Source: an uncultured Eubacteriales bacterium (GTDB lineage: Bacteria > Bacillota > Clostridia > Oscillospirales > Oscillospiraceae). Taken from it: DNA of 64,000 nt. The stretch is taken from positions 50,009-114,008 of the forward strand of contig ONOL01000002.1 of the NCBI GenBank assembly GCA_900319465.1. Reading direction: 5' to 3'. Of this stretch, positions 24,980 to 31,931 are shown one piece after another. Below the pieces are notes generated by a model, which did not search any database, was not told the DNA's origin, and saw nothing but the letters and a program-made list of their open reading frames with translations. The position numbers and the translations under genes were made by a program. Within the stretch, counting starts at the first letter, position 1. Each line of letters starts with the position of its first letter.

Positions 24980-25045
24980 GGCATCGCCTCCGCATTTTCA
25001 AGCTCAGCTATCCATATTCGGCTCCGTCTTTATCCATGCCCGCCT

Positions 25046-25330
25046 TTATCCGACAGGCGTATCTATCACAACGATCTGTCCCGGGGTGCAGCGCTGCAGC
25101 CCCAGCTCCTCCACGGCATAGCGCTCCAGCGCTTCGAGGCTCAGGCGGCTCTCGGCCCTCGCCGTCATCACGGCAATCTCGCGTTCGAGCGCCTCGTTCT
25201 CCTTTTCGAGCTTCGCGGCGCGGTCGTTGACCGCGGCCAGCCGGATCGAGCAGAGCAGGCTCAGCACCAGCATCATCGCCGCGGCACAGAGGCACACGGC
25301 GCGAAACAGCGTTTCATGGACTTGTCTCAA
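25046..25330 (-). CDS. FtsL/DivIC-like small divisome protein
   Basis: This 94-residue bitopic protein has an N-terminal membrane helix (about 9-33) and a coiled coil from about 34 to 65 (NDRAAKLEKENEALEREIAVM). It ends with RYAVEELGLQRCTPGQIVVID. That layout and the place between rsmH and the PBP gene are those of FtsL, which stabilises FtsQ and DivIC and activates FtsW. The sequence is too divergent to separate FtsL from DivIC. Start is TTG at 25330, after GGGGGAAGG. Confidence 0.78.
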   Translation of the reverse strand: MRQVHETLFRAVCLCAAAMMLVLSLLCSIRLAAVNDRAAKLEKENEALEREIAVMTARAESRLSLEALERYAVEELGLQRCTPGQIVVIDTPVG

Positions 25331-25408
25331 TTGCGCCTTCCCCCTTGATCTGCCCGGGGCGTTTTGAGGGGCTCCCCCTCTTCTTTACGCCGCGCGCCGT
25401 GCGGGCGC

Positions 25409-26344
25409 TCAGACCCTCTCCGCCACGCGCAGCTTCGCGCTGCGGGCGCGCGGGTTCCTCTCGCGCTCTTCCTCGCCCGGCAGGATCGGCTTGCGGCTCA
25501 CGCTGCGCAGGGTCCTGACAAAGCCGCAGGTGCAGACCGGCGCCTCCCGCGGGCAGGTGCAGCCGTTCTCCCGCGCGGCGATGCCGGCCTTGACGATCCG
25601 GTCCTCCAGCGAGTGGAAGCTGATGACGCAGAGCCTGCCGCCGGGCTTCAGCTTGTCCGGCGCGCTCTCCATCATGGCCGCGATCGCCCCCAGCTCGTCG
25701 TTGACGGCGATGCGGATGGCCTGGAAGCTGCGCTTGGCCGGGTGCTGCTTTTCCCGCAGGGCGGCGGCGGGCAGCGCCGCCTTGATGATCTCCACAAGTG
25801 CCATCGTGGAGGCGATGGGCGCCTTTTCCCTGGCGTTCACGATCCCGGCGGTGATGCGGCGGGCGTAGCGCTCCTCCCCGTAATCCCAGAGGATGCGGTT
25901 GAGCTTCTCCGCGCTCCAGGTGTTCACCACCTCGTAAGCCGTGAGCTGCGCCGAGCCGTCCATGCGCATATCGAGCGGCGCATCCTGCCGATAGGAAAAG
26001 CCGCGCGAGGCCTCGTCGAGCTGGGGCGAGGATACGCCCAGGTCGAAGAGCATCCCGTCCGCCCCGTCGATCCCCAGCGAGTCGAGGATCGCCGCGGCGT
26101 CGGCAAAGTTGCCGTGCACCAGCGTCACGCGCCCGGCAAAGGGCGCGAGCCGCCTGCCGGCGCGCGCGATCGCCGTCTCGTCCCGATCCACGCAAACAAG
26201 ACGGCCCGTGGTCAGGCGGGAGGCGATCTCATACGAGTGCCCGCCCAAACCAAGCGTGCCGTCCAGGTAAATCCCATCCGGTTTTATCTTCAGGTTGTCG
26301 ATGCATTCCTGCAGCAGTACGGACACATGCTTCGGCGCATCCAT
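25409..26344 (-). CDS. rsmH: 16S rRNA m4C1402 methyltransferase RsmH (MraW)
   Basis: RsmH methylates N4 of C1402 in the decoding centre of 16S rRNA. The 311-residue enzyme starts MDAPKHVSVLLQECI, carries the SAM-site YLDGTLGLGGHS and VCVDRDETAI, and DLGVSSPQLDEASRGFSY. It ends with ISFHSLEDRIVK. The four Cys near 260-280 (CTCPREAPVCTCG) are typical of clostridial copies. Its start overlaps the mraZ stop by one base. Confidence 0.96.
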   Translation of the reverse strand: MDAPKHVSVLLQECIDNLKIKPDGIYLDGTLGLGGHSYEIASRLTTGRLVCVDRDETAIARAGRRLAPFAGRVTLVHGNFADAAAILDSLGIDGADGMLFDLGVSSPQLDEASRGFSYRQDAPLDMRMDGSAQLTAYEVVNTWSAEKLNRILWDYGEERYARRITAGIVNAREKAPIASTMALVEIIKAALPAAALREKQHPAKRSFQAIRIAVNDELGAIAAMMESAPDKLKPGGRLCVISFHSLEDRIVKAGIAARENGCTCPREAPVCTCGFVRTLRSVSRKPILPGEEERERNPRARSAKLRVAERV

Positions 26345-26760
26345 CAGAATTCCAACTCCTCCATGACGGCGGCGATGTTCTCCGGGCTGGTCTCCGCCTC
26401 GTACACGGCGCTCCATGCCTCGCTGTCCCATAGCTCGGCGTGGTTGTTGCATCCGACCACCGTCACGTTTTTGGTAAAGCCCGCGTACTCCCGCAGGTTC
26501 TGGGGGATCAGCGCGCGCCCCTGCGCGTCCAGTTCGCAGCGGGCGGCGTGGGCGAAAAGCGGGCGCATCCTGCGCTGCTTGACGTAGGGCATGGCGTTGA
26601 CCTTCTCGGAGAAGAGCTGCCAGGCCTCGCCGCTGTAAGCGCAGAGGCAGCGGTCCATGGACAGGGTGATGAAAAATACCTCGCCCAGCTCATCCCGGAG
26701 CTTGGCGGGGATAAAAAGACGCCCCTTGTTATCAAGAGAGTGTTGATATTCGCCTGTCAC
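26344..26760 (-). CDS. mraZ: Transcriptional regulator MraZ
   Basis: This 138-residue protein has the two MraZ/SpoVT-AbrB half-domains: TGEYQHSLDNKGRLFIPAKLRD at the start and CELDAQGRALIPQNLREYAG in the second half. MraZ binds repeats upstream of its own gene and controls the dcw cluster. I chose GTG at 26760 by family length and N-terminus; earlier in-frame codons would run through the operator and promoter. It is the first gene of the cluster. Confidence 0.94.
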   Translation of the reverse strand: MTGEYQHSLDNKGRLFIPAKLRDELGEVFFITLSMDRCLCAYSGEAWQLFSEKVNAMPYVKQRRMRPLFAHAARCELDAQGRALIPQNLREYAGFTKNVTVVGCNNHAELWDSEAWSAVYEAETSPENIAAVMEELEF

Positions 26761-26790
26761 AGCCCTCGCCCCCCAAATGTGGAAAAATGC

Positions 26791-26817
26791 TCCATTTCCC
26801 ACCACTTCAAACCACTT
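26791..26817 (-). promoter_or_regulatory. MraZ operator: three 10-bp-phased boxes
   Basis: On the minus strand AAGTGGT (26817-26811), AAGTGGT (26807-26801) and AAATGGA (26797-26791) repeat every 10 bases. They lie between the predicted transcription start and the mraZ start codon. Direct TGG-type repeats at 10-base spacing are the known target of MraZ, so autoregulation is expected. Confidence 0.78.
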
Positions 26818-26826
26818 TGCAATCTC

Positions 26827-26855
26827 ATTATAGGGTAGCCCCCGGCAAAAAGCAA
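26827..26855 (-). promoter_or_regulatory. Promoter of the dcw cluster (mraZ)
   Basis: On the minus strand TTGCTT (26855-26850) and TATAAT (26832-26827) are 17 bases apart. Transcription would begin near 26820, just at the first MraZ box. Confidence 0.75.
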
Positions 26856-26926
26856 GAGAAAATTTTCGTTGTTTTTTGTCATTTTTCTTATACTTGTCGC
26901 ATGGCACCAAATCTTGTGCCAAGTAT

Positions 26927-26969
26927 AAAAAAATCCACCCATATATCGGATTGCGCCGATATATGGGTG
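26927..26969 (-). terminator. Intrinsic terminator of the rsmD-coaD-coiled-coil operon
   Basis: A perfect 14-bp stem CACCCATATATCGG/CCGATATATGGGTG (26936-26949 and 26956-26969) with a six-base loop is followed on the minus strand by GATTTTTTTAT. A second imperfect hairpin (ATACTT...AAGTAT with GGCAC/GTGCC, about 26890-26926) follows. Confidence 0.88.
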
Positions 26970-26991
26970 AAAAATGTTAAAAAATAAAAAT

Positions 26992-27534
26992 TCAGTCTTC
27001 GATCTCCGGCACGAGGCTGCTCGCCATTTTGGCCGCGGCAGGGGCCTCCTTTTTGGGCTGTCTGGCGGCGGCGCCGCTGCCGGCGTTCGTAAAGGCGCCG
27101 TGGGCGGCGCGGACGGTGGCGAGGGAGGCGGAAAGGCTCTCCTCGGTTTGGCGCATGATATCGTCCACGTACTCGCCGGCGATGCGGCGCAGCTCGCTGG
27201 ACTTCGCCTCGGCCGAGGCGATCATCTCCGCGCTGCGGGCGCGGGCGACGCGCACGATCTCCTGCTCCTCGACCATGCTTCTGGCCTTGTCCTCGGCGTT
27301 CTTGCGCAGGGCATCGGCCTCGCGCTTGGCGTTGCCGATGAACTCATCCCGCGCGGCGACCAGGCGCTTGGCCTCGGCGATGGAGCTGGGCAGGCTGTTT
27401 TTGATCTCGTCGATGATCTCGATGGCCTTATCGCGCTCGATGATGCACTTGTCGTTGCCGAGGGGCACGCCCCAGGCCTCGCTGACCATGGCGTAAAGAA
27501 TGTCCAGCAGTTCGATGATGTTGCTGTTCTCCAT
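26992..27534 (-). CDS. Coiled-coil protein downstream of coaD, function unknown
   Basis: This 180-residue acidic protein is mostly helical. A coiled coil spans about 45-140 (AKREADALRKNAEDKARSMVEEQE and similar), resembling DivIVA or the stalks of rotary ATPases. It ends in an Ala/Pro/Lys-rich tail, and no membrane segment is visible. The opening NIIELLDILYAMVSEAWGVPLG is a short globular segment. Its ATG at 27534 overlaps the coaD stop by one base, so it is co-translated with coaD and rsmD. I do not recognise a defined family with certainty. Confidence 0.8.
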   Translation of the reverse strand: MENSNIIELLDILYAMVSEAWGVPLGNDKCIIERDKAIEIIDEIKNSLPSSIAEAKRLVAARDEFIGNAKREADALRKNAEDKARSMVEEQEIVRVARARSAEMIASAEAKSSELRRIAGEYVDDIMRQTEESLSASLATVRAAHGAFTNAGSGAAARQPKKEAPAAAKMASSLVPEIED

Positions 27535-28028
27535 CACGGTTTCCTCCAGAGCAGCGCTTTGCGCTGAATATCGGCGATGATCTCATTGGGCACGAGCCCC
27601 GTCAGATCCGCCCCGTACATCGCCATCTCCCGCACGACGGAGGAGGACAGGAAGGTGTACTTCTCGCTCGCGGTCAGGAACATGGTCTCCAGCTCGGGGT
27701 TGATGCGCTTGTTGATGAGGTTCATCTGGAACTCATACTCGAAATCCGAAGCGGCGCGCAGCCCCTTGACGATCACCGCGCCCTCGTACTGCCTGGCGTA
27801 CTCCGCGAGCAGGCCGGAGGAGCAGTCCACCACCACGTTGGGATAGCGGCTCACCGCGCGCTGCACCATGTCCAGCTTTTCCTCCACCGTGAACATCGGC
27901 GAGGGCTTCGCGGCGTTGTTCATCACGCAGACCACCACGCGGTCAAAGATCCGGGAGGTGCGGCGGATGATGTTCAGATGGCCGAGGGTGATCGGGTCGT
28001 AGCTGCCCGGGCAGATCGCAATGCTCAT
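27534..28028 (-). CDS. coaD: Phosphopantetheine adenylyltransferase CoaD
   Basis: CoaD makes dephospho-CoA from ATP and 4'-phosphopantetheine. The 164-residue enzyme has the nucleotidyltransferase motif PGSYDPITLGHLNII, the KGLRAASDFEYE loop and FLSSSVVREMAMYGADLTG. Length is normal for the family. It overlaps rsmD by four bases, the usual pairing in Firmicutes. Confidence 0.97.
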   Translation of the reverse strand: MSIAICPGSYDPITLGHLNIIRRTSRIFDRVVVCVMNNAAKPSPMFTVEEKLDMVQRAVSRYPNVVVDCSSGLLAEYARQYEGAVIVKGLRAASDFEYEFQMNLINKRINPELETMFLTASEKYTFLSSSVVREMAMYGADLTGLVPNEIIADIQRKALLWRKP

Positions 28029-28567
28029 GCGTCGGCTTCCTTCGTATACAAACAGATTTTGACCTTGCCGTAACGGTACTCCTTTTTCCGGACGTAGGGC
28101 GGAGCCATCTCCGGAAGCTCGGTCTCGCGGCGTGCTTCACAAATAATTATACCACCATCCGACAGCTTGTCAACCGAATTGATGGTTTTCAGCACCGGCC
28201 CGTACAGCCCCGCGTCATAGGGCGGATCGACGAAGATCAGGTCGAATTTTCCGCAGGAGCGCAGGAAATCCAGCGCGTCGGTCTGGAAGACCGGGGCGCT
28301 CATCCCGCAGGTCCTGAGGTTTTCCTTCACGATGCGCACGCTCTCCCGGTCCTCGTCCACGAACACGGCCTCCGCCGCGCCGCGGCTGAGCGCCTCGATG
28401 CCGAGCTGCCCGGTCCCCGCGAACAGGTCCAGCACGCGCCGCCCCTCGATGTCGAACTGGAGGATGTTGAACACCGCCTCCTTGACGTTGTCCGTGGTGG
28501 GGCGGATGTCATAGTTTTCCGGGGTCTTCAGCTTTCTTCCCCTGGCAGTTCCGGTGATGACTCTCAT
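28025..28567 (-). CDS. rsmD: 16S rRNA m2G966 methyltransferase RsmD
   Basis: This 180-residue enzyme methylates G966 of 16S rRNA. Motif I is LDLFAGTGQLGIEALSRGA and the catalytic motif is FVDPPYDAG. It begins MRVITGTARGRKLKTP, which is typical. The ATG at 28567 is preferred; an upstream codon would add 10 residues. coaD follows with a four-base overlap and uvrC lies 48 bases upstream. Confidence 0.95.
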   Translation of the reverse strand: MRVITGTARGRKLKTPENYDIRPTTDNVKEAVFNILQFDIEGRRVLDLFAGTGQLGIEALSRGAAEAVFVDEDRESVRIVKENLRTCGMSAPVFQTDALDFLRSCGKFDLIFVDPPYDAGLYGPVLKTINSVDKLSDGGIIICEARRETELPEMAPPYVRKKEYRYGKVKICLYTKEADA

Positions 28568-28615
28568 AAGGCGACCTTTCTCCCCCTTCCGCCGCAAAGC
28601 GGAAGCATGGGCTTT

Positions 28616-30442
28616 TTATTCTTCCTTGTCCGTCGGGTGGAAATACGCGTACACCTTTTCGGCGGTGTTCTTCGGCACGACGAGCCTGAGCTGCCCGACG
28701 TCCGCCTCCCGGATCGCCCGGACGGACTTGAAGGCCTTCATCAGATCCGTGCGGCGCTTGGGGCCGATGCCCTCGATCTCGTCGAGCGTGGAGCGGCAGC
28801 TCTCGCTGCGAAGCTGCCGCTGGTAGGTGATCGCGCTGCGGTGGGTCTCCTCCTGGATGCTCCCCACGAGCGCGAACACGGCCTGGTTGCCGCGGATGCC
28901 GATCTCCCGTCCGTCGGGGGTGACGAGCGCGCGGGTGCGGTGCCGGTCGTCCTTGACCATGCCGAAGATCGGAAGCGCGATCCCCAGATCGCGCGCCGCC
29001 TGCCGCGCGGTGGCGGCGTGCCGTTCGCCGCCGTCGATGAGCAGCAGATCCGGCAGCGGCGCAAACTTCGCGTCCCCGTCGAGGTAGTGCCGAAGGCGGC
29101 GGGAGACCGCCTGGTACATGCTCGCGTAGTCGTCCTGCCCCTCCAGGTCCTTGATGCGGAACTTGCGGTAATCCCGCTTGAGGGGCTTGCCGTCCACGTG
29201 CACCGTCATGGCCGCGACGATGCCCGTATCGCCGAGGTTCGAGATATCGAAGGCCTCGATGCGGGTTGGGAACGCCTCCAGCTCCAGCGCCTTCTGCAGC
29301 CACTCCAGCGTCTTGGAGCGGCGCTGCTGCTGGGTCGTGCGGCGCCGGATCTCCTCGCGGGCGTTGACGGCGGCGCTCTCGATGAGGCGCAGGCGCTCGC
29401 CGCGCTTCGGCGTCTCGAGATAGACCCTGCGCCCGGCCGTCTCGCTCAGAAGCGTCTCCAGCTCCTCGCGGTCCTCGATCTCGACCGGGAGCAGAACGGA
29501 CTTCGGCCAGCCGCCCCGGCGGGCGGTGTAGTACTGCCGCACCAGGTCGGACACCGCCTCGGCGTCCTCCTCCAGCGGCTCGTCCATCATCTCCACGTCC
29601 TTGCCCGCAAGGTCGCCGTCCACGAAGTGGAGCACCGTAAAGCAGCTCTTCGCGCCCCGGCAGAAGCCCACCGCGTCGGTATCGGCAAAGGCGGTGGAGA
29701 TGACGCGCTGCCTGTGCGCGAGGCTCTCGATCGCCCGCAGCCGGTCGCGCAGCTCGGCGGCGCGCTCGAAGCGCAGCTCCTCCGCCGCCTGCTCCATCTG
29801 GCCGCGCAGCTCGTCCATCAGCTCGCCGCTCTTGCCGTCGAGGATGAGCACGGCCTGCTGTATGCGCGCGCGGTAATCCCCGGCGCTGCTGTCCTTCAGG
29901 CACCAGCCCGCGCAGCTTCCCATGTGGTAATTGAGGCAGGGGCGCTCCCTGCCGATATCCCGCGGGAATTTGCGCGCGCAGTCGGGCAGCAGCAGCGCCT
30001 TGGAGACGGTGTTGATGATGTCCCGCGTCTGGCTGCGGCCGCCGAAGGGGCCGAAGTAGCGCGCGCCGTCCTTCCCCGCGCGGCTCGCAATGCTCATGGC
30101 GGGGTACTCCTGCCGCAGATCCACCCGGATGAAGGGATAGCCCTTGTCGTCCTTGAGGAGGATGTTGTAGTGCGGCTTGTGGCGCTTGATGAGCGAGTTT
30201 TCCAGCACCAGCGCCTCGAACTCGCTCGCCGCGACGATGACGTTGAAGTCCGCAACCTTTTCCACCATGGCCGCCACCTTGGGCAGGTGCTCCCCGTGGA
30301 AATAGCTGCTGACCCGGTTTTTCAGTTTTTTGGCCTTGCCGACGTAGATGACCTCGCTGTGCGCGTCCAGCATGATATACACGCCGGGCAGCAGCGGCAG
30401 CCGGGCGGCCTTATCCTGCAGCTCCGGAAGATTGCTCTGCAT
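28616..30442 (-). CDS. uvrC: Excinuclease ABC subunit UvrC
   Basis: UvrC cuts on both sides of bulky DNA lesions. The 608-residue protein has an N-terminal GIY-YIG nuclease (LPGVYIMLDAHSEVIYVGKAK), a UVR coiled-coil segment (about 200-236), and a C-terminal RNase H-like nuclease (EAFDISNLGDTG, LLIDGGERH). A helix-hairpin-helix end follows (IEGIGPKRRTDLMKAF). In the first motif the usual Ile is Val, a common change. Its start overlaps the EamA gene stop by 32 bases. Confidence 0.96.
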   Translation of the reverse strand: MQSNLPELQDKAARLPLLPGVYIMLDAHSEVIYVGKAKKLKNRVSSYFHGEHLPKVAAMVEKVADFNVIVAASEFEALVLENSLIKRHKPHYNILLKDDKGYPFIRVDLRQEYPAMSIASRAGKDGARYFGPFGGRSQTRDIINTVSKALLLPDCARKFPRDIGRERPCLNYHMGSCAGWCLKDSSAGDYRARIQQAVLILDGKSGELMDELRGQMEQAAEELRFERAAELRDRLRAIESLAHRQRVISTAFADTDAVGFCRGAKSCFTVLHFVDGDLAGKDVEMMDEPLEEDAEAVSDLVRQYYTARRGGWPKSVLLPVEIEDREELETLLSETAGRRVYLETPKRGERLRLIESAAVNAREEIRRRTTQQQRRSKTLEWLQKALELEAFPTRIEAFDISNLGDTGIVAAMTVHVDGKPLKRDYRKFRIKDLEGQDDYASMYQAVSRRLRHYLDGDAKFAPLPDLLLIDGGERHAATARQAARDLGIALPIFGMVKDDRHRTRALVTPDGREIGIRGNQAVFALVGSIQEETHRSAITYQRQLRSESCRSTLDEIEGIGPKRRTDLMKAFKSVRAIREADVGQLRLVVPKNTAEKVYAYFHPTDKEE

Positions 30443-31286
30443 GATCCGCGTTCTTTTCCTTTCCGAAAATACACCACAGCGTAACGGAAGCGATCACGAC
30501 CGTCCCGCCGGCGAGGGCGAAGGGCCCGGGCTTCTCGCCGTCAAAGATCAGCACCCAGACCGGGTTCAGCAGCGGCTCCACCGCGCCGAGCAGCGCGCAG
30601 GCCAGCGGCGGGCAGTACGCGCTCGCCTTCACGTAGAGGATATAGGCGAGGCCAAGCTGGAAGACCCCCAGCACCAGCACGCAGCCGAGCGTGGTGGGAT
30701 TCAGCACGGGGCGCGTCACGATCACGGCGGGCAGGCCCGTCAGGAAGGCGAAGAGCTGCCCGATCAGGATGGCGCTGAAGCGCTCCTCCGTTTCAAGCTG
30801 CTGCACGGCGAGGTACATCCCCGCCATGAACATGCCGGAGGCGACGGCCACCAGATTGCCGAGCGCGGTGGAGGGGCCGAGCTGATCGAAGAAAAACAGC
30901 GTGATGCCGCCCATGACCGCGAGCACCACGGCGAGGTCCGCGCCGCGGGGGCGCTTTTTATACAGGATCGCCGTATACAGCACGAGGAAGGCCGGGTCGG
31001 TAAACTGCAGGACGATGGCGTTGGCCGCCGTGGTGAGCTTATTGGCCGTGGCGAAGCAGAGATAGACGCTGCCCGCGAGGACGCCCGCCGTCAGCGTCCT
31101 GCGGTCAAAGCGGAAGCGCATGTGCTGAACCGCCATATACACCGCGAAGGTGAGGCCCGCGATGAGGCTGCGGATCGCCGCCACGGCAAGACCGTGCCAC
31201 GGAAGCTGTTTGATGAAAATGCCGGCGATGCTCCACAGCGATGCGCACAGGAGCATCTCCAGAACGGCTTTCTGTTCTCGTTTCAT
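30411..31286 (-). CDS. EamA/DMT-family transporter
   Basis: This 291-residue protein has ten hydrophobic segments in two EamA repeats, the drug/metabolite transporter layout. The first repeat starts LEMLLCASLWSIAGIFIKQL, and the second contains GVFQLGLAYILYVKASAYCPPL and LEPLLNPVW-like residues. Such exporters move amino acids or metabolites; the substrate is unknown. The ATG at 31286 is chosen by the hydrophobic start and charged MKREQK. It overlaps uvrC. Confidence 0.9.
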   Translation of the reverse strand: MKREQKAVLEMLLCASLWSIAGIFIKQLPWHGLAVAAIRSLIAGLTFAVYMAVQHMRFRFDRRTLTAGVLAGSVYLCFATANKLTTAANAIVLQFTDPAFLVLYTAILYKKRPRGADLAVVLAVMGGITLFFFDQLGPSTALGNLVAVASGMFMAGMYLAVQQLETEERFSAILIGQLFAFLTGLPAVIVTRPVLNPTTLGCVLVLGVFQLGLAYILYVKASAYCPPLACALLGAVEPLLNPVWVLIFDGEKPGPFALAGGTVVIASVTLWCIFGKEKNADHAEQSSGAAG

Positions 31287-31302
31287 TCCCCAAAACCGGA
31301 AA

Positions 31303-31331
31303 ACAGGGCTGTGCGGTCGCACAGCCCCTGT
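31303..31331 (-). terminator. Terminator of the HPr gene
   Basis: ACAGGGCTGTGC (31303-31314) pairs with GCACAGCCCCTGT (31319-31331) with one bulged C. On the minus strand TTTTCC and a second T4 run follow. It lies between ptsH and the eamA start, so it may also attenuate eamA. Confidence 0.65.
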
Positions 31332-31350
31332 TCATCATAGCCTTTGTATA

Positions 31351-31614
31351 TCACTCAGAGAAGTCGGAATCGATCAGCTGGGACAGGGTGGCAATCGCCT
31401 CATCCTCGTCCGCACCGTCGGCGATAATGGTGATCGCGGTGCCCTTCACGATACCCAGGGACAGAACGCCCAGCAGGCTCTTGGCATTGACGCGTCTCTC
31501 TTCCTTCTCGACCCAGATGCTGCTCTTGAACTCGTTGGCTTTCTGAATGAAGAAAGTCGCGGGTCTGGCGTGAAGACCTACCTGATTGTTGATGACTACT
31601 TCTTTGGTTATCAT
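31351..31614 (-). CDS. ptsH: Phosphocarrier protein HPr
   Basis: This 87-residue protein carries phosphate from enzyme I to PTS permeases. With the ATG at 31614, the phosphate-accepting residue is His15 (GLHARPA) and the regulatory serine is Ser46 (NAKSLLGVLSLG), both at textbook positions. That numbering and AAGGAG eight bases upstream fix the start. Having both sites, it is HPr and not Crh. No enzyme I gene is next to it. A CcpA-type role follows from Ser46. Confidence 0.95.
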   Translation of the reverse strand: MITKEVVINNQVGLHARPATFFIQKANEFKSSIWVEKEERRVNAKSLLGVLSLGIVKGTAITIIADGADEDEAIATLSQLIDSDFSE

Positions 31615-31672
31615 ACTCGCCACTCCTTAAACTTATACATACTCTAACCTATGCTGCTTTTCAAGCAAAGAT

Positions 31673-31701
31673 ACTTTATCAAATTTCGAGGCAATCGTCA
31701 A
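31673..31701 (-). promoter_or_regulatory. Probable ptsH promoter
   Basis: On the minus strand TTGACG (31701-31696) and TAAAGT (31678-31673) are 17 bases apart. A second possibility is TTGCTT (31668-31663) with TAGAGT (16-base spacing). Confidence 0.5.
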
Positions 31702-31931
31702 CTATCCGCGTTTTCTTTCGTTGTTTTTACCATGCAGCCGGAAAAAGCGGCATTTTTTTAGGTAATCCTGCATAATACGCCAAGTGCGGATTCCGGGCGG
31801 AAACACGTCCCGGCAAGGGCGTTTTTTCCCAAAAGCCCCTGCGGATCACAGGCGGAAACGGGCGACCCGCGGCGCGGCCGGACAGGGTCCCGCGCCGGGG
31901 AAAGACGGCGGCGCACCGTGCGGCATCCCCT
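31702..31931. other. Gene-free spacer between ptsH and mutS2
   Basis: No convincing gene is seen. The stretch contains a short GCCG-GAAAAAG-CGGC stem followed by A and seven T (31737-31759, plus strand), and GC-rich sequence just after the mutS2 stop that might fold. No clear terminator for mutS2 stands out. Confidence 0.4.

Noticed and set aside
31737-31759. Intrinsic terminator (GCCG-GAAAAAG-CGGC then T7)
   Set aside because: The stem is only four pairs and no plus-strand gene precedes it. Mentioned only as content of the spacer.
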